Assembly: GCF_001436115.1 (NCBI RefSeq)
Contig: NZ_AYZQ01000002.1
Location: 124,001-188,000, forward strand
Length of the DNA: 64,000 nt
DNA from: Lacticaseibacillus brantae DSM 23927
Lineage (GTDB): Bacteria; Bacillota; Bacilli; Lactobacillales; Lactobacillaceae
Reading direction: 5' to 3'
Shown here: in pieces, positions 1-8,902 of the stretch
Position numbering within the stretch: the stretch's first letter is position 1
How the letters are laid out: every line of letters starts with the position of its first letter
Notes under the pieces: model-generated
What the model saw: the letters and a program-made list of their open reading frames with translations, nothing else
What the model was told of the DNA's origin: nothing
Database searches by the model: none
Made by a program: the position numbers and the translations under genes

Positions 1-142
1 AAATACTCGCTTTTCGCGCCTGGGGTCGTGCCCGGTTGCCATCAACTTTGCCCGCCCTGGCAGTGAAGATGACTGACCGTAAGTAATTTTAGCGGATTTT
101 GCTAAGAGAGATTTGGTATTTTTGACTGAGAGGAGATATCGT

Positions 143-766
143 ATGCGCTTTGGCTATGCATGGGCAAGTACAACGAATAAACGTTTTCTAAATCAGATTG
201 ACCAGCTTCAAGGAGCCGAGCCAGATCACCTGCTGACCGAGTTAGGCTCACAAGAGATGAAGAAACGCCCTGTATTACTCGGGTTACTCAAACGTATTCA
301 ACCAGGCGATCAACTCATTGTGACCAGTTTTGATCGCCTTAGCCGAGACCCTGAGGTTGTTGTCCAGTTATTGATTGAATTGAGTCTTAAGGGGATTCGG
401 CTGGTGTTGCTAGATATTGTCTCTATTCACCAAGCTAATACCTGGACGGCCGACTTTCTAGTTCAAAAACTGCTGGTGCCTCTAAAAGAGAAAGCAGTGG
501 CGACATATGCAAAAAGTTTGCGCCATCGTCAGGCCGTTGGCATTGAAACAGCCAAGAATCGTGGCGTTTACCAGGGCCGGCCAATTTTATACGGGCCCGA
601 TGTGAAAAATCCTGAACGCCGGCAAACTTACCTGGAGATTAGGTCTCTACTGAAGCGCGGAGACTCAATTTATCACATCCAGCAAGTGACAGGACACAGC
701 AACTCGCTGATTAGGCGAATTAAAATGGAAATGGTACCTCAAGACGGGGAGGGTTCTAAGCAATAA
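143..766 (+). CDS. Small serine-recombinase (resolvase) family protein with altered active site
   Basis: Predicted 207-residue protein with the fold order of small resolvases: an N-terminal catalytic domain opening FGYAWAST, a conserved FDRLSRDP block near residues 63-70, and a C-terminal helix-turn-helix-like tail. Start chosen at the ATG behind AGGAG at 131-135; a TTG ten codons upstream has no ribosome site. The nucleophile serine (Ser9) and the arginines matching gamma-delta resolvase Arg45, Arg68 and Arg71 (here Arg42, Arg65, Arg68) are visible. The arginine two residues before the serine, normally invariant (YARVS), is tryptophan here (YAWAS), so strand cleavage may be impaired. No transposase, terminal repeats or res-like site is visible nearby. 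It could be a degenerate recombinase or a DNA-binding derivative. Family sure, activity doubtful. Confidence 0.75.
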   Translation: MRFGYAWASTTNKRFLNQIDQLQGAEPDHLLTELGSQEMKKRPVLLGLLKRIQPGDQLIVTSFDRLSRDPEVVVQLLIELSLKGIRLVLLDIVSIHQANTWTADFLVQKLLVPLKEKAVATYAKSLRHRQAVGIETAKNRGVYQGRPILYGPDVKNPERRQTYLEIRSLLKRGDSIYHIQQVTGHSNSLIRRIKMEMVPQDGEGSKQ

Positions 767-780
767 GCTTAGGACCTTTT

Positions 781-1440
781 TTAATGCGGTCCGTCTATTT
801 GTGGATACGGCGCGATGACAATTTGGCCGCCGAGGTAATTGGCCATGTACACGTTCGCGACCGTATAGCCTTGTGCTGCCAACTCGGCATCGAGCCATTC
901 TGGTGTCTGATCAATGGCATCAAGTGCTTGCTCGTCAACTTGGCCATCGACAATGAGTGGAAAACTCAGGTTGCGTTCACCAACTTCAACGATGGTTAGT
1001 TGACCATTTTGTTCAAGGATGGCACGGCGAACTTGGCGGATATCCACAATGCCGGCGGTTCTCAGTTTAAAGGCCAAGTCCGAGGCGGACATGCCCGCCT
1101 GCGTCGCGTTATCGACCTGGATTTGCCCCCGTTCGATAATATTAACCGGCGTGCCGTCAATGAAACGCTTCACAAGTCGATTATGATTGGTCAAATACTT
1201 CGTGATGAAGACGATTAAAGTCCAAATGAGAAGGACATTCATGAATTGCAGCACACCAATATCCATGTTGTAAATGACGCCCCCGATGATGCCACCAAGG
1301 ACATAATTCTGTAATTGATCAACGATTGTGGAGGGTGCCAGATTACTTTTGCCGGAGAGCTTGATTTGAATAATCATTGCCAGAAAACCCATGATTAGTT
1401 TAATTGCAGTGATGAAATAAGCATCTTGAATGAGGGCCAT
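781..1440 (-). CDS. DUF421 (YetF-like) membrane protein
   Basis: Predicted 219 residues: two or three N-terminal membrane segments (first about 90 residues) followed by a soluble alpha/beta domain, the layout of the DUF421/YetF family. The segment near residues 28-55 (GKSNLAPSTIVDQLQNYVLG) matches the family's conserved membrane-proximal part. The ATG at 1440 lies 9 nt after AGGAA; a GTG three codons upstream sits directly on the ribosome site and was rejected. The stop of the upstream DUF3290 gene is 12 nt away, so the two are co-transcribed, a pairing common in lactobacilli. The biochemical role of the family is unclear; YetF-type proteins have been linked to the spore or cell envelope. Family call is firm, function unknown. 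Confidence 0.82.
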   Translation of the reverse strand: MALIQDAYFITAIKLIMGFLAMIIQIKLSGKSNLAPSTIVDQLQNYVLGGIIGGVIYNMDIGVLQFMNVLLIWTLIVFITKYLTNHNRLVKRFIDGTPVNIIERGQIQVDNATQAGMSASDLAFKLRTAGIVDIRQVRRAILEQNGQLTIVEVGERNLSFPLIVDGQVDEQALDAIDQTPEWLDAELAAQGYTVANVYMANYLGGQIVIAPYPQIDGPH

Positions 1441-1452
1441 GAGTGTCACTTC

Positions 1453-1914
1453 CTATTCGGTAATATAACTGATATGGGCGTCGATGAGATTGGCTTTCGT
1501 TAGCTGGTAACTATGATTGTCACTATTCAAAGTGACTTCATAGACTTCGCTGGAATGTTTGCCGAGTTGGACCAACATCCCTGAATAAGCTGTGGTACTG
1601 TTAGCGTAAATATCAGTTACCGGGATTGATTTAGCCGTGCTGATGCTTTTCATCAAGGTCGTGATGGCCTGCGTGTTGCGGCTAATACTCTGGTTGTTCT
1701 GAATATCGCGAATCTGAATGCCGATGGTAAGCAGCACGACTAAGACAATAATCACGAGTAGGTCACGGTACTTGGTCACGTTTCGGTGGCGGAAATAATA
1801 GAGAACATAGAAGCCAACAAATAAAGCCCCCACGAGAATGATGCCGTAGCGCAAATACGCTTGCCAGCCAAGCTGATGACTGAGAACGTTATACGAATAA
1901 AAAGTGTTTGCCAT
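1453..1914 (-). CDS. DUF3290 family membrane protein
   Basis: Predicted 153 residues with two N-terminal membrane helices (about residues 20-42 and 50-68) and an extracytoplasmic or soluble C-terminal half. The sequence fits DUF3290, a Firmicutes family usually encoded directly upstream of a DUF421 gene, as here. Start ATG at 1914 follows GGAGG with normal spacing. First gene of a two-gene operon transcribed leftwards, divergent from the alpha-glucosidase gene across about 115 bp. The constant pairing suggests the two proteins form one membrane complex; no enzymatic motif is visible. Confidence 0.8.
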   Translation of the reverse strand: MANTFYSYNVLSHQLGWQAYLRYGIILVGALFVGFYVLYYFRHRNVTKYRDLLVIIVLVVLLTIGIQIRDIQNNQSISRNTQAITTLMKSISTAKSIPVTDIYANSTTAYSGMLVQLGKHSSEVYEVTLNSDNHSYQLTKANLIDAHISYITE

Positions 1915-2028
1915 AGTTTGTTGCCTCCGCCGCGGTATAATATGTATAACTTGATTCTACAATAGGCAGAAGAAACCGCAACTGGAAACTGTTCAAAAAC
2001 GGGCACATTGGAAGATGGAGGTAGCGCG

Positions 2029-3672
2029 ATGCAGTGGTGGCAAGAGCGTGTGGGATATCAGATTTATCCCAAAAGTTTTCAAGATACCAATGGAGACGGT
2101 ATCGGCGATTTACAGGGAATCATTAATCATATTCCGTATTTAAAACGTTTGGGTGTCGGCTTTGTGTGGCTTTCACCCATTTATGCCAGCCCCAATGTTG
2201 ATAATGGCTATGACATTAGTGATTATGAAGCCATTGATCCGCAGTATGGGGATTTGCCTCAGTTTGATGCTTTGGTAAAGGCATTTCATGACAATGACCT
2301 GAAACTAGTCATGGATTTGGTGCCTAATCACACGAGTGACCAGCACCCCTGGTTTGAAGCAGCGCGGCAGAGTAAGACGAACCCTTATCACGACTTCTAT
2401 ATTTGGCGAGACGCCAAAGCCGGCGTGCCGAATAATTGGACTTCTATATTTGGCGGATCAGCCTGGGAGTACAATGAAGCGACTGATGAGTATTATCTGC
2501 ATATTTTTGCCAAGCAACAGCCGGATTTGAACTGGGAGAATCCCCAAGTCCGCCTGGCCATTTATCAAATGATTCAATGGTGGATTAATCGTGGTGTGGA
2601 TGGCTTCCGGCTTGACGCGATTATCCATTTGAAAAAGTTACAGACTTTTGCGGATGTCGATGACATGGATTTGGCGATGCGCAACGTCGATGGGATTAAT
2701 CTGTTCTTAAAAGAACTTGGCGACTTATTCAAGCAAAACAATGTCATGTCTGTCGGTGAAGCCATGGGCGCACCTGTGGGCGATGCCAAGCAATGGGTTA
2801 GCGAGACAAATGGCTACTTCAATATGATTTTTCAATTTAACCACACCCAGTTGTTTGAGGATGGCCATAAGGTGCCACTATCCGTGCCCCAATTGAAAAC
2901 CGATCTCAGTCAATGGCAGAATGCCTTGGCTGATGATGGTTGGAACGCGTTATTTATTGAGAACCATGACTTGCCGCGCGCGGTCTCGACGTATGGGGAT
3001 GACCACGACTATTGGCTGGAGTCGGCCAAATGTTTAGCCGCTTGGTACTTCTTGATGCGCGGCACACCTTTTATTTATCAAGGCCAAGAGCTGGGGATGA
3101 CGAATGCCAACTTCCCACGAATTGATGACTATCGTGACTTAGAGACAGACCATCAGTACAAGGACGCCATTGCGGGCGGCATTAGTGCCAGTGATGCTTT
3201 GGCGATGATTCAAGCAACTTCGCGCGACAATGCTCGGACGCCGATGCAGTGGACTCCAGAGGCCAATGCTGGGTTTACCACTGGCACGCCGTGGATTCAG
3301 GCCAACGCGAATTACCCGTTGATTAATGCGGCAACCCAAGTCGATGATGATGCTTCGGCGTTCAACTTCTATCGGACGTTGATTCATTTGCGCGCGACCA
3401 CGCCAGCCTTGATTGAAGGCGCGTATACCTTGCTGGATACCCCGGGTGATCAGGTATTTGCTTATACTCGGACGCTTGGCGATGAGATTTATGTGATTGT
3501 GGCGAACTTGTCCGCTGACACCGCGAACTTTGACTTTGCGGATGATATTGCCGCGTACGTGAAGCAACTGGTCCTTGGCAATTACATCTACAAAACAGAA
3601 TTCCTAACCAGTGACGTTGCCAAATTGATTCTGCAACCGTATGAAGTGGCTGTCTATCGGGTTGTACGCTAG
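2029..3672 (+). CDS. GH13 alpha-glucosidase (oligo-1,6-glucosidase / MalL-like)
   Basis: Cytoplasmic 547-residue glycoside hydrolase of family 13, probably subfamily 31. Conserved regions are present: DLVPNHTS, GFRLDAI with the nucleophile Asp196, VGEAMG with the acid/base Glu244, and FIENHDLPR with the third Asp314. The QPDLN motif marks the oligo-1,6-glucosidase subgroup. Start is the ATG at 2029 behind GGAGG (2017-2021), not the in-frame codon seven residues earlier. It should release glucose from short alpha-glucosides. The residue after the nucleophile is Ala, where alpha-1,6-preferring members usually have Val; this may shift preference to alpha-1,4 bonds (inference). Single gene ended by a hairpin at 3709-3743. 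No sugar transporter lies next to it. Confidence 0.88.
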   Translation: MQWWQERVGYQIYPKSFQDTNGDGIGDLQGIINHIPYLKRLGVGFVWLSPIYASPNVDNGYDISDYEAIDPQYGDLPQFDALVKAFHDNDLKLVMDLVPNHTSDQHPWFEAARQSKTNPYHDFYIWRDAKAGVPNNWTSIFGGSAWEYNEATDEYYLHIFAKQQPDLNWENPQVRLAIYQMIQWWINRGVDGFRLDAIIHLKKLQTFADVDDMDLAMRNVDGINLFLKELGDLFKQNNVMSVGEAMGAPVGDAKQWVSETNGYFNMIFQFNHTQLFEDGHKVPLSVPQLKTDLSQWQNALADDGWNALFIENHDLPRAVSTYGDDHDYWLESAKCLAAWYFLMRGTPFIYQGQELGMTNANFPRIDDYRDLETDHQYKDAIAGGISASDALAMIQATSRDNARTPMQWTPEANAGFTTGTPWIQANANYPLINAATQVDDDASAFNFYRTLIHLRATTPALIEGAYTLLDTPGDQVFAYTRTLGDEIYVIVANLSADTANFDFADDIAAYVKQLVLGNYIYKTEFLTSDVAKLILQPYEVAVYRVVR

Positions 3673-3708
3673 ATGTTCATTTTTTGAAGGGAATTTTTAA
3701 ACCATGTG

Positions 3709-3743
3709 AAAAACAAGCTACTCTTTCGAGTGGCTTGTTTTTG
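3709..3743 (+). terminator. Rho-independent terminator after the alpha-glucosidase gene
   Basis: The arms AAAACAAGC and GCTTGTTTT, extended inward by a few pairs around a short TTTC loop, are followed by T-rich sequence. It lies 37 nt after the stop codon and separates the glucosidase from the surface-protein genes. Confidence 0.75.
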
Positions 3744-3918
3744 TGTTTAATCTGAGGAAACACTCATCTAAAGAATGCTTGATAGCGTGGTACGAATGCT
3801 TTTAGTTGCATCCTATGGACTTAGATTTATAATGGCAGCGTAGACATAAATAAAAGTTTTTATTTATGAGTTTTAGCTCTTATATTTTGTGTTTATTAAG
3901 TAAATTGGAGGGATAATC

Positions 3919-6186
3919 ATGAATCAACAAAATGCCAAAACACATTATAAGATGTACAAGAGCGGGAAGTTCTGGCTGTTTTCGTTGAGCTTGCTTGCGG
4001 GGATTACCGGTGCATATACTGGCACACAACAAGTTTCAGCGGCAACTGACCCTTCAGCCACCACGGCCACAGTAGACAAGAGTGCAACAACAGCTCAAGA
4101 AAAAACAGCTCCAATCACGCTGGCTGCAGCAAATGATCAGGTGACTCAGCCGACAGATGAAAGCGCTGTTTCAGAAGAGACTACAACTGAAGCTGCAAAG
4201 GCAACGCCAGTCAGTGCCCCTGAGACAGTGTCTGCAAAAGCTGACAGTACCAATCAAGTTCAAAGTGAGACAAAGGCGGCACCTGCAGCGGCTCAGACTG
4301 CGCCGAAGGCGCGCAGCAGCCAGAACCTAACCCAACAACCAGTTGTCACCACTCAAGCCGCAGCACCAAAAGCAGATGAGAGTATCAATGACTGGATGCC
4401 AAATGTGAAGCTGCAGAACCTAGTCTTGGTGATGCTGAATCAGCAAGATACGTCGAAGAAATACAATAGTGTCAATGATATTACCAAAGACGATATGAAG
4501 AAGTTGACTTATCTCGATAATTATTGGAAGGTTGGAATCGGTCTTGGCTCCCCAGAATTTGTTAAGTATGAAACTTATATTGATGGTGTCACCTCGTACT
4601 CCCTTGAAGGTTTGCAATATGCGACAAATCTGAAAGACTTGGTCTTACGACAGAACTTGAACGGTGGGCATGCTGCTATGCAAGGTGATATCACGGATAT
4701 CACGCCGATTAAGAATCTGACAAATTTGGAGTATATCGAATTAGAAGGAAATCGGATTTCAGATGTCACACCATTGGCAAACCTCAAGAAAGTCACATAT
4801 TTAAACATTTCTTGGAACTCGATTACTGACTTTTCACCATTAAACCCCGCTCAGTATACGGGGGACCACACCTATCCAACTGGTCCTTCGACAGGTGACT
4901 TCACTGGGCAAATTGACCCAATAGTGACGAGCAATGGCGTCTTGAACCAACGAGTGGTGTTGCCACCCATCTATCTTGATCCGGCCACGAAATTGCCATA
5001 TTTGTACAAGTTGGCATCACCAATTAAGTTGCCAGGTGGCTTGACCGGGAAGCTCGTTTCTAAAAACTCCGCTTACGTTCCGGGAATGAATACTCTAGAG
5101 GCCACGACAGGGAACAAACCGACAATCAAAATTTGGGAAAACGTCGGCCCTTCAGCTTCTGATGGCGGGACTGGCTTACTCTATCAGATAACATACAAAC
5201 AAGTTGAAAGACCAAATTTGTCGGGTAAATATCCTCAGTACAGTCAGTATACGATTGTCCCTCAAGATTATGAGTACTACATGGTGGCTGAGTACTATGC
5301 GTCTGGCCAAACCACCAATCCAGTCGCGACTATCTTTATCCCTTACAAATTTGGTAAGCAGCCAACGCTGAATGGGAAAGACACGACAATGTATATTAAC
5401 GATCCATTGCCTGACGCAACTGCTCTTGGTGCATCAGCCACTGACAGCAATGGCGAATCTGAGACAGTGCATATCGATTACAGTAAGGTTGATCCGTCCA
5501 CAGTTGGCGATTACCCTGTAACGCTGACAACTGATGATGGCCAATCGTTGATAGTTACGGTACACGTTGTTGACAAGCGCAGTATCACTGGCGAAGACTT
5601 TACTATGACAGTTGGCGATCCAGACCCAACTGTTGGTAGTTTCAAAGGCGCAGCTACAGATAAGTACGGTCATAGCGAAGACGTCACGCTGGACCTTAAC
5701 GGCGCCAACCTTAAAGTTGCGGGTAACTATCCAGTCATCTTGAATGCGGCCGATGGTCAAAGTCTTCAGGTCATCTTGCACGTGTTGGCTGCCTCCACCC
5801 CTGGTAATCCAAGTAACCCAAGCGAGCCTAGCAATCCAGAAAATCCAACGGATCCTACTAATCCTGAGAATCCATCCAATCCTGGCTTACCAGGCACGGG
5901 TGGTGATGATAATAACTCTGGTAACAACGGTAACAATGGGAATAACGGAAATAATGGTCAACAGCCATCCAAGCCAAGTGTTCCAAATCTGCCTTCTAAC
6001 CCAAGTAAGCCTGGCGCTGTCGGTCGTCCAACACCTGGGGCAACCCACCCAGTGACCTCGAGTGATAAGGCTCAGTCAGGGCTACCTCAAACCGGCGACA
6101 ATAAGCAAGCTCACCTCGCAGTCCTAGGTATCTTAGCGAGTGCACTAGGGTCTCTTGGTTTGTGGTTCACCTTTAAGAAGCATTAA
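3919..6186 (+). CDS. LPxTG cell-wall protein with LRR and Ig-like repeats
   Basis: Predicted 755-residue surface protein. The N-terminus has a KxYKxGKxW-type signal (HYKMYKSGKFW) followed by a hydrophobic core and a VSA|A-like cleavage site near residue 41. Next come a Thr/Ala/Pro-rich linker to about 150, a helical cap (about 155-250), three internalin-type leucine-rich repeats (about 255-315), a unique domain to about 480, two Ig-like repeats (about 480-625), a Pro/Asn/Gly-rich wall-spanning stretch, and the sorting signal LPQTG at 722-726 with hydrophobic tail and KKH end. It should be linked to peptidoglycan by sortase A and may serve adhesion. Its downstream neighbour is a close paralogue. 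Start ATG follows GGAGGGA. Confidence 0.9.
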   Translation: MNQQNAKTHYKMYKSGKFWLFSLSLLAGITGAYTGTQQVSAATDPSATTATVDKSATTAQEKTAPITLAAANDQVTQPTDESAVSEETTTEAAKATPVSAPETVSAKADSTNQVQSETKAAPAAAQTAPKARSSQNLTQQPVVTTQAAAPKADESINDWMPNVKLQNLVLVMLNQQDTSKKYNSVNDITKDDMKKLTYLDNYWKVGIGLGSPEFVKYETYIDGVTSYSLEGLQYATNLKDLVLRQNLNGGHAAMQGDITDITPIKNLTNLEYIELEGNRISDVTPLANLKKVTYLNISWNSITDFSPLNPAQYTGDHTYPTGPSTGDFTGQIDPIVTSNGVLNQRVVLPPIYLDPATKLPYLYKLASPIKLPGGLTGKLVSKNSAYVPGMNTLEATTGNKPTIKIWENVGPSASDGGTGLLYQITYKQVERPNLSGKYPQYSQYTIVPQDYEYYMVAEYYASGQTTNPVATIFIPYKFGKQPTLNGKDTTMYINDPLPDATALGASATDSNGESETVHIDYSKVDPSTVGDYPVTLTTDDGQSLIVTVHVVDKRSITGEDFTMTVGDPDPTVGSFKGAATDKYGHSEDVTLDLNGANLKVAGNYPVILNAADGQSLQVILHVLAASTPGNPSNPSEPSNPENPTDPTNPENPSNPGLPGTGGDDNNSGNNGNNGNNGNNGQQPSKPSVPNLPSNPSKPGAVGRPTPGATHPVTSSDKAQSGLPQTGDNKQAHLAVLGILASALGSLGLWFTFKKH

Positions 6187-6195
6187 TAGTTGGCG

Positions 6196-6227
6196 AAACC
6201 ACCCCTAATGGGGGTGGTTTTTTTATT
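6196..6227 (+). terminator. Rho-independent terminator between the two surface-protein genes
   Basis: AAACCACCCC pairs with GGGGTGGTTT around a short loop and runs into a T tract. It makes the second paralogue a separate transcription unit; about 165 bp of AT-rich sequence follows before the next gene. Confidence 0.85.
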
Positions 6228-6393
6228 TTGGTTGATAAGAAGATGTATTTTTAAAAGATGATACCTTTTATTTAACAAAGACGATAGAGGGACCTACAAT
6301 ATATTCGAAAGAAAGAATTCACCTTTTCGATGATTGTTGTGCCATACCAGTCTGACTGGAGATGGGTTTTGCAATTTATAAGGGGGTAGTCTT

Positions 6394-8796
6394 TTGAATC
6401 AGTTTAATGGGAAAACACATTACAAGATGTACAAGAGTGGGAAATTCTGGCTGTTTTCATTGACACTGATTGCTAGTTTTGCAGCTGTCAGCCTCGAGAA
6501 CCCAGTATCAGCGGCGGAACAACCGGCCCAACCGGCGATGAGCCAAGAAGCTGTCTCACCAACAGCTAAAGCAAGTGAATCACCGGCGAATACGGCCGAT
6601 ACTCCCACAGCGACAACTCAGCCAGTTGTGGCAGCCAAAACCGATCAGCCAGCAACAAAGGCTCAAACTCCTGCGCCACAAGCTCGGGTGGCCGCGGCGC
6701 CAGTTGCTGCTGTGACACCAACACCGCAAGCTGATGACACTATTGATACTTGGATGCCAAACAAGAAATTGCAGACTTTGGTCTTATTGATGTTACAAAA
6801 GCAAGGCACAGGCAAGACTTGGGATACCGTGTCGGACATTACTAAGCAAGACATGCAACAATTGACTTCGATTGATAATTATTACGATACTAGCAACAAG
6901 CCGGGCTATGATACCTTTGTTGATGGGATAACGCCTTATTCATTAAAGGGATTAGAAGCAGCCACTAACCTGAAGAACCTAATTTTACGGATGGACTATT
7001 TGCACGATCCTTATACTTATCGGGGTGACATCACCGATTTATCACCAATTGCCAATCTGACAAAATTGCAACGTATCGAATTGACTGGTAATCGGATTGC
7101 GGATTTAACGCCGCTTAAGAACCTCAAACAGGTCACATATCTGGATCTAAGCTGGAATTGTATCAGTGACTGGACGCAATTGAATCCTAGCCAGTACACC
7201 GGGACCAGTGCTTATGCGCTTAACCCCGTCAATGGTGCCTCTGCGGGCCAAATTGATCCTGTGAAAGGTACAGATGGCGCGCTGTTTCAACTTATCAAAT
7301 TGGCACCGCAATATATCATGAGTAATCAGGCAACATTGGCTTCGCCTGTAATTCTGCCAGATGGGTCGCACAATCCTTTGACAGGTTTGCGGCCACAAGA
7401 TACTTTGACTGAGATTCGGCAAGGAATGGTTGCAGATACTGCGACCATCATTAAATCATTTGAAGAGTTTCTTAACGCCGGGTCATCGGTTCAAGCATCT
7501 GACGGCACTAGTTTGAATTATACGATTACGCAGCTAAATCAAGTGCCTTATGGCTATATGCAGACCCATCCATTTCCATTGGCCGATTATCCTGATGCCA
7601 AATACATTCCTAATGATTATCTGTATTACATGCTGGGCTTTGCTTATGTTAAAGGTAGTTCGGACCAAAAGCTGTTAGCCCAAGTTGTCCAACCATACGT
7701 TGGTGGCCACGTCCCGACGATTTCTGGTTCTGATGTAACCCGTTATGTCGGCGACCCACTGCCAAGTATTGGTGACTTTAACCCACAGGCCACTGACATT
7801 ACTGGCCAACAAGAAACCAGTGGAACAGTCAGTCTTCAGGGTGTGGATATGACAAAGCCTGGTAACTATTCTGTGGTGATCAGCGTACCTCAGTCGGACA
7901 TGCATCCAATCAATCTGACCAAAACAGTGACCTTACGGGTACTGGCTAATCAGCAAAGCCTGACAGCTGAAGATGGCACCATGTATATTGGCGATAGTGA
8001 ACCAACAGTGGCGTCGTTTAAGGCCAGTGCCACTGATAAAACGGGTCAATTCGCACCAGTGGCATTGAATCTGAATCACGCCAATTTATCTCAGGCTGGG
8101 AATTACGACGTCATTCTGACCGCTGGTACTCAAAGTAAAACAGTGATCTTACATGTTCTGGCGAATCAAAAACACATTTCTGGCAGCGACTTCACGATGC
8201 CTGCAGGCAGTAAGGAGCCAACTGTGAGTGACTTTAAGGGTCAGGCAACCGATAAAGCTGGCCACGCTCTAATGGTGACCCTTGATCTTGGTAATGCTAA
8301 CTTGCAAGAACCTGGTAATTATCCTGTGACGCTAACAGCAAGCGATGGTCAAAGGATGACTGTGACATTGCATGTAACGGCAGCTGGGTCGAGAAACGAT
8401 GCCACGAGTGGCACCGCAGAGACTCCAGATCCTAATAGTCAACCGACAACGCCGGTGGATAATGGGCAGACAGCCGTCACCCCAAGTCAGCTAAGTACGC
8501 CAAGCCTGCCAGTTTCAGGTACCAGCAGTAATCCGCAACCTGTTGTGGCGCCAGCATCGAAGCCAGAAACTCAGATTAAACCAGTCCGGGTAACCAAGCG
8601 TGGACAAGCGCAAGCGCGGGTAGCAACTGCTAAGCTGGCGGCCCCTGTTACCCGTTCAATTAAGACAACCACTGTGAGTCAGTCACAAGGACTGCCGCAA
8701 ACGAGTGATCGCAAACAATCTGGTCTGGCTATCGTTGGGATGCTCGCGAGTGCCTTGGGCGCCTTTGGCCTATGGTTCACATTTAAGAAGCATTAA
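6394..8796 (+). CDS. LRR/Ig-like surface protein, paralogue with LPQTS sorting signal
   Basis: Predicted 800 residues. The TTG start at 6394 is fixed by AGGGGG at 6381-6386 and by alignment with the paralogue upstream (MNQFNGKTHYKMYKSGKFW). Order: KxYKxGKxW-type signal peptide, Ala/Thr/Pro-rich linker to about 115, helical cap, LRRs (about 210-275), a unique central domain, three Ig-like repeats (about 440-670, against two in the upstream copy), then a Thr/Ser/Pro-rich stalk. The sorting motif at 767-771 reads LPQTS, not LPxTG, though the hydrophobic anchor and FKKH tail are nearly identical to the paralogue. Anchoring may be slower or different. Probably an adhesin produced by tandem duplication. 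Confidence 0.88.
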   Translation: MNQFNGKTHYKMYKSGKFWLFSLTLIASFAAVSLENPVSAAEQPAQPAMSQEAVSPTAKASESPANTADTPTATTQPVVAAKTDQPATKAQTPAPQARVAAAPVAAVTPTPQADDTIDTWMPNKKLQTLVLLMLQKQGTGKTWDTVSDITKQDMQQLTSIDNYYDTSNKPGYDTFVDGITPYSLKGLEAATNLKNLILRMDYLHDPYTYRGDITDLSPIANLTKLQRIELTGNRIADLTPLKNLKQVTYLDLSWNCISDWTQLNPSQYTGTSAYALNPVNGASAGQIDPVKGTDGALFQLIKLAPQYIMSNQATLASPVILPDGSHNPLTGLRPQDTLTEIRQGMVADTATIIKSFEEFLNAGSSVQASDGTSLNYTITQLNQVPYGYMQTHPFPLADYPDAKYIPNDYLYYMLGFAYVKGSSDQKLLAQVVQPYVGGHVPTISGSDVTRYVGDPLPSIGDFNPQATDITGQQETSGTVSLQGVDMTKPGNYSVVISVPQSDMHPINLTKTVTLRVLANQQSLTAEDGTMYIGDSEPTVASFKASATDKTGQFAPVALNLNHANLSQAGNYDVILTAGTQSKTVILHVLANQKHISGSDFTMPAGSKEPTVSDFKGQATDKAGHALMVTLDLGNANLQEPGNYPVTLTASDGQRMTVTLHVTAAGSRNDATSGTAETPDPNSQPTTPVDNGQTAVTPSQLSTPSLPVSGTSSNPQPVVAPASKPETQIKPVRVTKRGQAQARVATAKLAAPVTRSIKTTTVSQSQGLPQTSDRKQSGLAIVGMLASALGAFGLWFTFKKH

Positions 8797-8805
8797 TCAG
8801 CCCGA

Positions 8806-8833
8806 ATCGTCCGCCTTGGCGGGCGATTTTTTT
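8806..8833 (+). terminator. Rho-independent terminator after the second surface-protein gene
   Basis: ATCGTCCGCC and GGCGGGCGAT form a GC-rich stem with a very tight loop, followed by TTTTTT. Confidence 0.85.
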
Positions 8834-8865
8834 GTGCTTGCGCGGGCGGTCGCGCTGAAGTGAAG

Positions 8866-8874
8866 TGCTATAAT
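8866..8874 (+). promoter_or_regulatory. Extended -10 promoter for the MFS transporter gene
   Basis: TGCTATAAT, a perfect -10 with the upstream TG, lies 28 nt before the GTG start. No good -35 sits at 17 nt, as is usual for extended -10 promoters. Confidence 0.6.
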
Positions 8875-8902
8875 AAAGCATTCAATAAAGCGAGGTGTCA
8901 AC

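Noticed and set aside
1-86. Possible 3' end of a gene running in from the left
   Set aside because: All three forward frames stay open from base 1 to stops at 64-86, so no frame can be chosen from such a short stretch; nothing recognisable is encoded.
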